Shown here piece by piece: positions 8,701 through 17,853 of a stretch of DNA of 64,000 bases. Source of the stretch: Bacteroidota bacterium (lineage in GTDB: Bacteria; Bacteroidota; Bacteroidia; Chitinophagales; UBA10324); NCBI GenBank assembly GCA_018267315.1, contig JAFDYS010000019.1:1-64000 (forward strand), in the 5' to 3' direction. A program made the translations under genes and the position numbers. Below the pieces are notes generated by a model that worked only from the letters and a program-made list of their open reading frames with translations, was not told the origin of the DNA and made no database searches. The stretch's first letter is position 1; the number at the start of each line of letters is the position of its first letter.

Positions 8701-11700
8701 ATGAGAAAACTCACCCTATTCATTCTTCTGTGGAGTATCAGCACCACACTTTCCGCTCAAACAAAAATCATTTCAGGAACGGTCACGGATCAAAAAGATA
8801 ATAGCCCGTTGCTGGGTGTCACGGTCGCGCTCGAAGGAACCACCAGCGGCACGGCTACTGACATGGACGGCAAATACACCATTGCCGTTCCTGCCGGTGG
8901 CGGAACACTCGTATTCACTTACCTTGGCTTTTCTGCGAAATCAGTCATCATTGGCGATCAGACTGTGATCAATGTTGCGATGGAGCGTTCGGAAAAATTT
9001 CTCGATGAAGTGGTGGTGGTGGGTTACGGCTCACAGATTAAGTCGCAGGTGACCGGCAGCATCGGTATTGTGAAGGGAGAAGAAATTGCACTCACACCGG
9101 TCACTTCCGTTGAACAGGCGCTGCAGGGAAAAACAGCAGGTGTTTTCATTGAAGCCAACAATGGAAAGGTTGGCAGCGCCATTCGCGTACGGGTGCGCGG
9201 CAATTCTTCGATTACGGCCAACAATGAACCGTTGTATGTGGTGGATGGAATTCCCATCAACACAGCGCCGGTAAATGATGAAGAAAACCTTTCGCTCAAT
9301 CCGCTCAATGATCTTGATTTCAATAATGTGGAGTCTATCGAAATTCTTAAAGATGCATCCGCAGCTGCCATATACGGAAGCCGCGGAGCGAATGGAGTGG
9401 TGCTGATTACCACCAAGCGCGGGAAGCAGGGTAAGATGAATGTTGACTTCGATTATCAGCAGGGCTGGAGTAAACCCACGCGCCTGCGCGAGTTCATGAA
9501 TTCCGAACAATATGTGACCTACCTGCAGCAGGCCGCCGTGAACGGAGGGAAATATGATTTTGCCAACGGAGTCAGCGGTTACGCCAGCGAGGAAGAAGCC
9601 ATTGCAGATTATCAGTCGTATCTGAATGATGAACTCGACCGGCTCTCCGGAGGCACGGACTGGCAAAACCACGAAGTGAATACTGACTGGCAGAAGGAAG
9701 CGTTTCAAAAGGCCACCTCGCGTGATATCGGCCTCTCGATTTCCGGTGGCACCGAAAAAATTCAGTACTTCCTTTCCGGCGGTTACACGCAGCAGGATGG
9801 CATCATGATCAACAACTTCATGAACCGCGCAAGTCTCGCCACCAATATTGACTGCAAGATCAGCAGCAAGGCAGAGGCGGGTATTTCACTTCAACTCAGC
9901 CGCAGTCTGAATAATGATATTCCCAATGACAATTACTTTGAAACTCCATTGCAGGCTGTGGCGCAGGCACCCATCACACCACTCCGCGATTCCACCGGGC
10001 ATTACACCACCGAACCCACAGCACTTTACTTCAACCCATTGGTTGAAACAGAATTCACCACTTCCAATATCTACACCTTCCGCACCATCGGAAACATCTA
10101 CGGGGAATATCATTTCATTCCATCACTTTCTATGCGGGTTGAAGCGGGTGGCGACATCACTAACCTTTCACAGGACCGTTACTCAGGCAGCGGCTCTAAC
10201 TATGGTCAATCAGTTGGCGGATACGGTGAAGTGTTTACGAACACGGTGGAGAATTACGATGTGAAGTTGCTGTTGAAATACAACCGGACATTTAAGCAGA
10301 AGCATGAAACGGAAGTTACAGGCGGTGTGGAATATCAACCATACCGCGGCTTCTACAGCAAGGTGGACGGGCAGAGTTTCCCTAATGATGATCTTAAAAC
10401 CTTGGCCAGCGCAGCCGAAATCGTGTATGGCACCAGTGTGCTGGATCAGTACCGCTTCCTTTCCTATTTCGCAAGGGCTAACTACAGTTATAATAAAAAA
10501 TATCTGCTGGCCGTGTCCGGTAGATTCGACGGGTCGTCCCGCTTCGGTACTGAAAACCGTTATGGATTCTTTCCATCCATTTCCGCCGGTTGGATTCTGA
10601 CAGATGAGAGTTTTCTCAGTGACAACAGCACGCTGAGCTTCCTGAAACTGCGCACCAGTTATGGTGTTACCGGCAATGCCGGCATCGGGAATTTCCAGTA
10701 TCTAGGATTGTACAGCGCTTCTTCCTACAACCAATTACCCACGTTATATCCTTACAATATCGCCAATCCCGATCTCAAATGGGAAAAGACCGCGCAATTT
10801 GATATCGGCATTGATTACGGATTTTTTGACAACCGGCTGAATGGCGAGTTGGACTACTACTTCAAAAACACTTCGGATTTGTTACTCGATGTACCCATTG
10901 CGGCCACCACCGGCTTCCTTGTACAGACACAAAACATCGGTAAGATGCAGAATACCGGAATTGAACTTACCATCAATGGCGACATACTGGTTTCAAAATT
11001 CAAATGGAGTGCGGGAATCAATTTTGCAGCTAACAGAAATAAGGTGGTGGCACTGGCGCCCGGCCAGGATTTAATTGATGAAGGAGGATCCGAAGCCATG
11101 AATGTGGTAAAAGTGGATGAGCCGCTCGGTGTTTTTTACGGCGTGGAGTATGCCGGTGTAGATCCTGATAACGGTGATGCACTTTTCTACATCAACGATC
11201 CGGAAAATCCGTCACGCGCCACCACTAATGACTTCAATGCGGCCAACTTTGTGGTGCTGGGCGATCCGAATCCCGACTTCATTGCCGGCATGACCAATTC
11301 CATGTCTTACATGGGTTTCACACTCGACTTTTCATTTCAAAGTGTGTACGGGAATGATGTAAACCTAAATGGCGATCATTGGATGGAATCCAATGGTACT
11401 TATTTCGATAACCAAACCACCGCCATCATTAATGCGTGGCAGCAACCGGGTGATGTAACAGATGTGCCCCAGGCCCGGCTCACTTTTGAAAACGGAAACC
11501 AGTTCAGGTTAAGCCGGTACATCAGCGATGGTTCATACCTCCGGTTAAAGACACTCACGTTGGGTTATTCATTGCCGTCTAAGATTATTGAACATGTAAA
11601 AATCAATTCACTGCGGTTTTATGTTTCAGCTTACAATCTCATCACCTTCACCGGGTATCGCGGATGGGATCCTGAAGTTTCGTCGGATGTGTATAACACG

Positions 11701-11787
11701 TATTCCGATCCCGTTGATGTGGGAGTTGATTTCTACAGCGCGCCGCAGCCCAAAACTGTTGTGCTGGGTTTAAGTCTCGGATTGTAA
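8701..11787 (+). CDS. SusC/RagA-family TonB-linked outer-membrane transporter
   Basis: A 1028-residue protein. The ATG at 8701 is preferred to the TTG at 8695 because the signal peptide MRKLTLFILLWSISTTLSAQ begins there. Domain order: a carboxypeptidase-regulatory-like N-terminal domain (residues about 22-100, ISGTVTDQKDNSPLLGVTV), the SusC family linker DEVVVVGYG, a plug domain (about 105-220, containing LQGKTAGV and DAAAIYGSRGANGVVLITTK-type signatures), and a 22-strand TonB-dependent barrel to the C-terminus. With SusD it forms a pedal-bin importer for oligomers at the outer membrane. It is first in a same-strand run SusC, SusD, S9 peptidase with gaps of 14 and 24 bases. The peptidase in the operon suggests peptides as cargo. 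Confidence 0.95.
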   Translation: MRKLTLFILLWSISTTLSAQTKIISGTVTDQKDNSPLLGVTVALEGTTSGTATDMDGKYTIAVPAGGGTLVFTYLGFSAKSVIIGDQTVINVAMERSEKFLDEVVVVGYGSQIKSQVTGSIGIVKGEEIALTPVTSVEQALQGKTAGVFIEANNGKVGSAIRVRVRGNSSITANNEPLYVVDGIPINTAPVNDEENLSLNPLNDLDFNNVESIEILKDASAAAIYGSRGANGVVLITTKRGKQGKMNVDFDYQQGWSKPTRLREFMNSEQYVTYLQQAAVNGGKYDFANGVSGYASEEEAIADYQSYLNDELDRLSGGTDWQNHEVNTDWQKEAFQKATSRDIGLSISGGTEKIQYFLSGGYTQQDGIMINNFMNRASLATNIDCKISSKAEAGISLQLSRSLNNDIPNDNYFETPLQAVAQAPITPLRDSTGHYTTEPTALYFNPLVETEFTTSNIYTFRTIGNIYGEYHFIPSLSMRVEAGGDITNLSQDRYSGSGSNYGQSVGGYGEVFTNTVENYDVKLLLKYNRTFKQKHETEVTGGVEYQPYRGFYSKVDGQSFPNDDLKTLASAAEIVYGTSVLDQYRFLSYFARANYSYNKKYLLAVSGRFDGSSRFGTENRYGFFPSISAGWILTDESFLSDNSTLSFLKLRTSYGVTGNAGIGNFQYLGLYSASSYNQLPTLYPYNIANPDLKWEKTAQFDIGIDYGFFDNRLNGELDYYFKNTSDLLLDVPIAATTGFLVQTQNIGKMQNTGIELTINGDILVSKFKWSAGINFAANRNKVVALAPGQDLIDEGGSEAMNVVKVDEPLGVFYGVEYAGVDPDNGDALFYINDPENPSRATTNDFNAANFVVLGDPNPDFIAGMTNSMSYMGFTLDFSFQSVYGNDVNLNGDHWMESNGTYFDNQTTAIINAWQQPGDVTDVPQARLTFENGNQFRLSRYISDGSYLRLKTLTLGYSLPSKIIEHVKINSLRFYVSAYNLITFTGYRGWDPEVSSDVYNTYSDPVDVGVDFYSAPQPKTVVLGLSLGL

Positions 11788-11801
11788 TCTTCTTTAACTG
11801 A

Positions 11802-13172
11802 ATGAAATTTCTTTCAACCATGAATAAGATCCTTATGAACCATAAATTTTCAATAGCAAATCTCCTGATCGCCGCTGTATTTTTTTCTTCCTGCACCAAG
11901 GTGCTGGATTTGGAACCGGCGCAAAGTCTCAGCAATGATGTTGCATTGAGTTCTGATGAAGGCGTGAAGCAGGTATTGAATGCGGCCTACGATGAAATAT
12001 CTCTGGAAGACCTGTATGGCGGAAATATCATGCGTAACTCCGAGTTGTACGGCGGTGAAGGTGAAGTCATCTGGCTCGGTACCTACATTGGTCCGCAGGA
12101 AATTTTCAACCGGGCCATCCTGGTCACCAATACGGATGTGGAATATTTTTGGGATGAAGCATATAACGCAATCAACATTTGCAATAATGTGCTCACGGCC
12201 CTGGATGTAGTGGATGAAGCCGACCGGGCCCGCGTGGAAGGCGAAGCGAAATTTATCCGCGGCGCTCTTTATTTCGAACTCGTTCGCTATTTCGGTCAGC
12301 AATACAAACCCGGGACTCCTAACGAACAATTGGGTGTTCCCCTGGTGCTTAAGCCATCGGAGAATGCAGAAGACAATTCCGCGGTGTCAAGAAATACAGT
12401 TGAAGAAGTATATGCGCAGGTTATCGGTGATCTGAGCGATGCAAAGGATCTGTTGCCTGAAAAGAATTCAGTTTATGCTACCACTTATATGGCATCCGCC
12501 ATCCTGTCGCGGGTGTATCTGCAGCAGGAGCACTATGAAGGGGCCCGCGACGAAGCCGACCGGGTAATTGCATCCGGCAAGTTCAAACTGGTGGCCAACT
12601 ATGCCGATGAATTTGGGCAGGATGAGAACACCACCGAAGATATCTTCTCTATCCAGGTCTCAACCCAGGACGGGATCAATGCCATGAACCTCTACTTTTC
12701 CACGGCCCTCAATGGCGGCCGCGGCGACGTTCAGGTCGAGCAATCATTCCTCGATTCCTATGATCCGGACGACCTGCGAAAAGACCTTTACTACAAAGTG
12801 GGTGGCAAGTGGCGCACCGGCAAATTCAATAATGAGTTCGGCAATGTAACGGTAGTGCGTTTGGCTGAGATGTATTTAATACGCGCCGAATGCAATGCCC
12901 GTCTGGGAACTCAGGTAGGGGCAGCACCTGTGGATGATTATAATAAAAGCCATACGCGCGCCGGACTTGATGCAGCCGCTTCGGTTACTCTGGATGACAT
13001 TCTCACGGAGCGCCGCTTTGAACTGGCGCATGAAGGACAAAAGGTGTTTGATGTGAAGCGCCTTCATGGCACGGTGGGCACTATGCCCTTTGATGATGTG
13101 AAAATGGTGTTTCCCATTCCTCAGCGTGAGATACAGGTTAATCCGAATCTCGAGCAAAACCCCGGCTATTAA
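11802..13172 (+). CDS. SusD/RagB-family nutrient-binding outer-membrane lipoprotein
   Basis: A 456-residue surface lipoprotein paired with the SusC upstream. A signal peptide with lipobox ends at Cys31 (AAVFFSSC). In-frame Met7 and Met12 are equally possible starts, since the hydrophobic stretch begins after residue 16. Typical SusD features are the early 'LDLEPAQSLS' segment, TPR-like helices (AKFIRGALYFELVRYFGQQY, a well-conserved block; SAILSRVYLQQEHYEGA), and the terminal SusD_RagB signature ILTERRFELAHEGQKVFDVKR...FPIPQREIQVNPNLEQNPGY. It is somewhat short for the family (usually 480-600). It would cap the SusC barrel and select the ligand. Confidence 0.94.
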   Translation: MKFLSTMNKILMNHKFSIANLLIAAVFFSSCTKVLDLEPAQSLSNDVALSSDEGVKQVLNAAYDEISLEDLYGGNIMRNSELYGGEGEVIWLGTYIGPQEIFNRAILVTNTDVEYFWDEAYNAINICNNVLTALDVVDEADRARVEGEAKFIRGALYFELVRYFGQQYKPGTPNEQLGVPLVLKPSENAEDNSAVSRNTVEEVYAQVIGDLSDAKDLLPEKNSVYATTYMASAILSRVYLQQEHYEGARDEADRVIASGKFKLVANYADEFGQDENTTEDIFSIQVSTQDGINAMNLYFSTALNGGRGDVQVEQSFLDSYDPDDLRKDLYYKVGGKWRTGKFNNEFGNVTVVRLAEMYLIRAECNARLGTQVGAAPVDDYNKSHTRAGLDAAASVTLDDILTERRFELAHEGQKVFDVKRLHGTVGTMPFDDVKMVFPIPQREIQVNPNLEQNPGY

Positions 13173-13196
13173 TTTCTTATTCTAAAACTCAGAACG

Positions 13197-15212
13197 GTGA
13201 TTAAAAAAATTTTTGCAGGATGCCTCATGCTGCTGCCGGCCTGGCTTGCGGCGCAGAATAAAATACCTGTTTCCATTGCAAGCGCCGACAGTTTACGCGA
13301 TGTGAGTGATCCGAAAATTTCGCCCGACGGCAAATGGGTTTCTTATTCCGTGAGTTCCACCCATATTGAAAAAGACTATTACCAGTCTGATGTATGGATG
13401 ACTTCATGGGATGGTGCTACAACGATTCAACTCACTCACACCACGGAAGAAGATGAATCACATGCCCGCTGGAGCCCGGATAGCAGGTACATCAGTTTTC
13501 TTTCTTCCAGGAAATTTGAAAAGAAGGAGGATGATGAAGAAGCGACAAAACAATTATGGCTCCTCAACCGCATGGGGGGAGAAGCGGAACAGATCACGCA
13601 TTTCTTTGGCGGCGTGGAAGACTATGTCTGGAGCCCTGACGGAAAAAAAATCGCCCTCATTGTAAATGTAACTGACACGTCCAAATACATGGAAGGAACC
13701 GAAACGGTGAAGCCGATTGTGATTGACCGTTTTTATTTCAAAGAAGATTACAGCGGCTACCTCACCACGGAGCGCAAGCACCTTTTCGTGATGGATGTGG
13801 CAACGGGTGACACCTTCAGGGTAGTTGATGGTGATTATGAAGAAGAACTTCCGGCCTGGAGCCCTGATGGAAAGCAGATTGCATTCGTAAGCAAACGCAT
13901 GCATGAAGATTGGGACCGCGATGATAACTATGATGTGTGGGTGGTTGAAGCCAAACCGCATGCGGCGCCCAAACAGATTTCAAAATCAGAAGGCGCAGAC
14001 TGTGATCCCTCCTATGAAAGCGCACCCTCGTGGAGCCCTGATGGAAAATGGATCGCTTACTTCCAGGGTGGACCGCTGAAACTGATTTACTATGGAACGC
14101 AGCACCTGGCCATTGCGCCGGCTAACGGAGGAGACGCCACGGTGCTCACAGCGAATTATGACCGCAACATCTGGAATCAAAAATTTTCTGCTGATGGAAA
14201 GCTAATCTACTTCGTGGCAGAAGATGATCAGAATCTTGATCTGAGAAAAATATCAGTGAACGGAGGCGATGTGCAGCAGGTGCTACCCGGCCGTTACACG
14301 GTTTACAGTTTTGATGTGCAACAAGAAAAACTGGCCATTCAATACACAGATCCCAACCAGCCCGGTGAAATTTATGCAGTCGAAGGGAATACAAAAAGAC
14401 AACTCTCACATCAGAATGACCAATGGCTGGCCAAACACGCCATCGCCACTACCAAAGAGTTTCAGTCAAAAAGCAAAGACGGAACCATGATCAGCGGATT
14501 CTATGTGTTGCCTCATGATTATGCAGAAGGAAAGAAGTACCCGATGATCCTGCAGATTCATGGCGGGCCCACGAGTCAGAATCAAAATGAATGGGCGACG
14601 GACTGGCAACTCTATGCGGCCTGGGGATATGTAACCGTTTCGATGAACCCCAGAGGCAGCACCACCAAAGGAGAAAAATTTGCCACCGCTCTGTTTGCGC
14701 ACTGGGGTGATATTGACATTGCGGATGACTTAAGCGGCGTGGATGAACTGGTTAAGCGCGGTATCGCCGATCCCAACCGTCTTGCTGTAGAAGGATGGAG
14801 TTATGGCGGTATCGCCACAGATTACATGATTGCAAAAGACCAGCGGTTCAAATGTGCCATCAGCGGAGCCAGCATCGGAAATGCGTTTGCGGGGTTTGGC
14901 ACCGACATGTATATACGCGAGTACATCGAAGAACTCGGCACACCCTGGCGTGACTTTCAAAACTACGTGAACAACTCATATCCATTTCTTCATGCTGACA
15001 AAATCAAAACACCCACGTTGTTCATGTGCGGCAGCCAAGATTTCAATGTTCCTCTGCTCAATTCAGAACAAATGTACCAGGCGCTTAAAGTGAACAATGT
15101 GGAAACGCAACTCATCATTTACCCCGATCAGTTTCACGGTCTCGACATTCCCGGATACATACGCGACCGGTATGAGAGAAGAAAAGACTGGTTTGATGAG
15201 CACCTCAAATAG
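13197..15212 (+). CDS. Secreted S9-family serine peptidase (dipeptidyl/acylaminoacyl peptidase-like)
   Basis: A 671-residue protein with a GTG start and the signal peptide MIKKIFAGCLMLLPAWLAAQ. The first 400 residues or so form a WD40/PD40-type beta-propeller (repeated SPDGKWVSY, WSPDSRYISF, WSPDGKQIAF, WSPDGKWIAY). The C-terminal alpha/beta hydrolase domain has oxyanion motif HGGP (455-458), nucleophile Ser535 in GWSYGG, Asp615 in CGSQDFNVP and His647 in DQFHGLD, so the triad is complete. The propeller gates access, so short peptides are the likely substrates. It is 24 bases downstream of SusD, which suggests that peptides taken up by SusC/SusD are cut in the periplasm by this enzyme. Endo versus exo activity cannot be told. 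Confidence 0.93.
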   Translation: MIKKIFAGCLMLLPAWLAAQNKIPVSIASADSLRDVSDPKISPDGKWVSYSVSSTHIEKDYYQSDVWMTSWDGATTIQLTHTTEEDESHARWSPDSRYISFLSSRKFEKKEDDEEATKQLWLLNRMGGEAEQITHFFGGVEDYVWSPDGKKIALIVNVTDTSKYMEGTETVKPIVIDRFYFKEDYSGYLTTERKHLFVMDVATGDTFRVVDGDYEEELPAWSPDGKQIAFVSKRMHEDWDRDDNYDVWVVEAKPHAAPKQISKSEGADCDPSYESAPSWSPDGKWIAYFQGGPLKLIYYGTQHLAIAPANGGDATVLTANYDRNIWNQKFSADGKLIYFVAEDDQNLDLRKISVNGGDVQQVLPGRYTVYSFDVQQEKLAIQYTDPNQPGEIYAVEGNTKRQLSHQNDQWLAKHAIATTKEFQSKSKDGTMISGFYVLPHDYAEGKKYPMILQIHGGPTSQNQNEWATDWQLYAAWGYVTVSMNPRGSTTKGEKFATALFAHWGDIDIADDLSGVDELVKRGIADPNRLAVEGWSYGGIATDYMIAKDQRFKCAISGASIGNAFAGFGTDMYIREYIEELGTPWRDFQNYVNNSYPFLHADKIKTPTLFMCGSQDFNVPLLNSEQMYQALKVNNVETQLIIYPDQFHGLDIPGYIRDRYERRKDWFDEHLK

Positions 15213-15266
15213 CGGGGCATGTGCAGTAACACAGAGTTTGCATCATAGCTATTAAATCATTGTAGA

Positions 15267-16130
15267 ATGAAATGGACGCCCCTTGTTTACTCGTTGCTCC
15301 TGCTGATTTTATTTTCCTGTTCACATCATGAGAAACATACACCGGTGCAGGACAGTGATCATGAGCCGAAAGGCACTCTGTTCATTATCGGAGGTGGTGA
15401 CCGTGATGACTCGTTGATGCAGGAAATGATCGGGGTTTCCGGCTGGAAGAAAGGTGACCTCATTACCGCCATCACATTGTGCAGCGTATATGACAGCGCC
15501 TACCATTGGATCAACGACCAATTGCAGCGCATGTCAGGACAGGCCTGTGTAAGATTCGATTCGGCAGCAATCCATGATGAAAAGAAACTTGACTCCCTGT
15601 CCCGGTCTAAAATCATTTTCATTGGCGGAGGCGACCAGTCGCGTATGATGTCACTCATTGAAGGCAGTGAGGTGAAGAAAATTATTCAGGAAGCTTATCG
15701 CCGCGGTGCTACGGTAGGCGGAACCAGTGCGGGCGCTGCCATTATGAGTGAAAAGATGATTACCGGAAATCAGTTGCGCGATACGGCGTATCAGTCCACT
15801 TTCCCGGTTCTGGCGGATTCAAACCTGGAGCTGAAAGAAGGATTGGGGCTGCTCGATTCTGTGATTGTTGACATGCACTTCATTGCCCGAAGCCGTTACA
15901 ACCGTCTGCTTTCGGCGGTGATGGAAAACCCGCGATACCAGTGCATCGGCATTGATGAATCCACGGCTATCATCGTCCACAATCACCGGGCGCGTGTGGC
16001 GGGTTACAGTGCCGTGGCTGTGATCCAGGATCCGCATGACCGGCATACCGGCACCAATCATCTCCTCGGTGCGCGCGGCATTCACCTATCCATCTATTTA
16101 CCGGGCGAAAGTTTTCCTGTCAAAAGATAA
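15267..16130 (+). CDS. Cyanophycinase-like S51-family peptidase, lipoprotein
   Basis: A 287-residue protein with a lipoprotein signal ending at Cys18 (MKWTPLVYSLLLLILFSC). Cyanophycinases cut the beta-Asp-Arg backbone of cyanophycin. The family blocks are present: GTLFIIGGGDRDD, IIFIGGGDQSRMM, the nucleophile elbow GGTSAGAA with Ser154, then GLGLLDSVIVDMHFIARSR (His/Arg-rich family block) and CIGIDESTAI. Predicted membrane anchoring on the periplasmic or outer face distinguishes it from cytosolic storage-granule enzymes and fits scavenging of cyanophycin released by other cells. It lies 54 bases after the S9 peptidase in the same direction. Some S51 members are alpha-aspartyl dipeptidases, but the length and GGGD motifs fit cyanophycinase better. 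Confidence 0.88.
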   Translation: MKWTPLVYSLLLLILFSCSHHEKHTPVQDSDHEPKGTLFIIGGGDRDDSLMQEMIGVSGWKKGDLITAITLCSVYDSAYHWINDQLQRMSGQACVRFDSAAIHDEKKLDSLSRSKIIFIGGGDQSRMMSLIEGSEVKKIIQEAYRRGATVGGTSAGAAIMSEKMITGNQLRDTAYQSTFPVLADSNLELKEGLGLLDSVIVDMHFIARSRYNRLLSAVMENPRYQCIGIDESTAIIVHNHRARVAGYSAVAVIQDPHDRHTGTNHLLGARGIHLSIYLPGESFPVKR

Positions 16131-16157
16131 ACCGGTATACGCAATACCTATGCTCCC

Positions 16158-16874
16158 ATGCTTCGGATCAACCTGCTGAGCGGCCCGCGCAACATTTCTA
16201 CCGCCTTGATGTATTCGTTCGCACAGCGAAGCGACACACAAGTGGTGGATGAGCCACTCTATGCACACTATCTGCGTGTGAGCGGTGCCCTTCACCCCGG
16301 GCGCAATGAAGTGCTGGCTGCACAGGAAAACGACGGAAGAAAAGTATTGGAATGGATGATGAGTGATTCATTCGATAAGCCGGTGATTTTCTTTAAGCAG
16401 ATGACGCACCACCTCGTGAATCTTCCCCTGCACTTTCTTTCAAGATGTAAAAACATTCTGCTTATCCGCGATCCGGTGGATGTATTAATCTCGTATGCAA
16501 AAGTGATTGAGCACCCTTCGCTGGCTGACATCGGCATCAAACAGAGTTATGAGTTGTTTCAGTTTCTCCAGCAGAACCAACAACAGGCCACGGTACTTGA
16601 CTCCGCTTTCGTATTGAAAAATCCTGAAACGGCATTGAAAAAGTTGTGTGAGGAATTAGGATTGGAATTTCAGCCATCCATGTTGCATTGGAAAGCCGGA
16701 GCGCGGGCAGAAGACGGGGTATGGGCAAAATACTGGTATGGCAACGTACATCAGTCCACGGGCTTCGCACCTTTTGAAAAAACGCAAAGCACCCTGCCCA
16801 ATAAACTGAAAGCGGTATATGAAGAAGCGAAACCGTTTTATGATTTTCTTTACCTCCATTCATTGAAAGCCTAA
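16158..16874 (+). CDS. Sulfotransferase-like P-loop protein
   Basis: A 238-residue protein starting LRINLLSGPRNISTALMYSF, where SGPRNIST occupies the place of the 5'-phosphosulfate loop of PAPS-dependent sulfotransferases. A second feature, ILLIRDPVDVLISYAKV, corresponds to the 3'-phosphate-binding segment (RDP...S). No signal peptide. It ends one base before the aminotransferase gene, so the two are almost certainly co-translated. From memory, related sulfotransferase-like domains occur together with class IV aminotransferases, including fused forms in plants, which would make this a conserved partnership of unknown chemistry. Whether it transfers sulfate at all is not shown; it may only bind a nucleotide. 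Confidence 0.75.
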   Translation: MLRINLLSGPRNISTALMYSFAQRSDTQVVDEPLYAHYLRVSGALHPGRNEVLAAQENDGRKVLEWMMSDSFDKPVIFFKQMTHHLVNLPLHFLSRCKNILLIRDPVDVLISYAKVIEHPSLADIGIKQSYELFQFLQQNQQQATVLDSAFVLKNPETALKKLCEELGLEFQPSMLHWKAGARAEDGVWAKYWYGNVHQSTGFAPFEKTQSTLPNKLKAVYEEAKPFYDFLYLHSLKA

Positions 16875-16875
16875 G

Positions 16876-17775
16876 ATGCAGCAGCAATACAATCCGCAGA
16901 ATGAACACATATTGATTTCCATCAATGGAAAATTGTTTCCGCGTGGCGAAGCGAATATCTCGGTATTCGATTCGGCTGTGCAGGGCGGTGATGCCGTGTG
17001 GGAAGGACTGAGAGTTTACCATGGAAAAATTTTTGCCTTTCATGATCACCTGAACCGGTTGCAGGAGAGCGCCCATGCCATGATGTTCGCCGACATTCCT
17101 TCGAAAGAAGAAATCAGGCAAGTTGTTTTTGAAACACTCAGGGCAAACAGCATGCGAGACGGCGTTCACATCCGTCTTACACTAACACGCGGTGAGAAGA
17201 TCACGAGCGGTATGGACCCGCGCCTGAATCAAAACGGTTGCACCCTGATCGTGCTCGCTGAATGGAAGAAACCGGTGTATGAGCAAGACATCACGCTCAT
17301 CACATCTTCCGTGAGAAGAAATTCGCCGATGAGCATTGATTCAAAAATTCACCATAATAATCTTATCAATAACATATTGGCCAAGTTGGAAGCGAATGTT
17401 GCCGGAGCCGATGCCGCCCTGATGCTGGATAACCTGGGCTTTGTTTCTGAAACGAATGACTGCAACATCTTCATGATTAAAAATGAAATGCTATTCACAC
17501 CAAACGCCGATGCCTGCCTGCCCGGCATCACAAGAAAAAAAGTTATTGAGATTGCAGCAGGATTGAAAATTCCGGTTCATCTGAAAAATCTTTCGCTCAC
17601 TGAATTTTATAATGCGGATGAAGTATTTACCACCGGCACCATGGGCGAATTGGTTCGTGTAAAAATGATTGACGGCCGAAAAATTGAAAATAAATCCGGA
17701 AGCAGGTTGCTGGAGGTGATTCAGTCATCATTCAGAAAGTGTACGGAAACCGAAGGTGAGCCGCTGCCATTTTAG
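16876..17775 (+). CDS. Class IV PLP-dependent aminotransferase (branched-chain/D-amino-acid aminotransferase-like)
   Basis: A 299-residue fold-type IV enzyme. It starts with ISINGKLFPRGEANISVFD and VQGGDAVWEGLRVYHG, the usual N-terminal blocks. The PLP lysine is probably Lys157 in SKIHHNNLINNILAK (family pattern IKSLNYLNNVLAK). Glu192 in GFVSETNDCNIF corresponds to the residue that holds the pyridine nitrogen, and LPGITRKKVIEIA plus TTGTMGEL are the phosphate-binding segments. The His-His in place of Ser-Leu after the lysine sets it apart from standard IlvE, so the substrate may be unusual. The gene follows the sulfotransferase-like gene after one base (TAA-G-ATG). It could recycle amino groups from the amino acids released by the neighbouring peptidases, but this is inference. 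Confidence 0.88.
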   Translation: MQQQYNPQNEHILISINGKLFPRGEANISVFDSAVQGGDAVWEGLRVYHGKIFAFHDHLNRLQESAHAMMFADIPSKEEIRQVVFETLRANSMRDGVHIRLTLTRGEKITSGMDPRLNQNGCTLIVLAEWKKPVYEQDITLITSSVRRNSPMSIDSKIHHNNLINNILAKLEANVAGADAALMLDNLGFVSETNDCNIFMIKNEMLFTPNADACLPGITRKKVIEIAAGLKIPVHLKNLSLTEFYNADEVFTTGTMGELVRVKMIDGRKIENKSGSRLLEVIQSSFRKCTETEGEPLPF

Positions 17776-17825
17776 CCCATTCGAAAATGCCGGTTTGAAA
17801 TTCGCCAAGGCAAACCCTTTCCCGT

Positions 17826-17833
17826 TATCTTTG
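17826..17833 (+). promoter_or_regulatory. -7 promoter element (TATCTTTG) of metK
   Basis: An exact TAnnTTTG match, 20 bases before the metK ATG at 17854, implying a leader of about 12-16 bases. Confidence 0.6.
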
Positions 17834-17853
17834 TCGCCCTTAAAAAACAGTTC

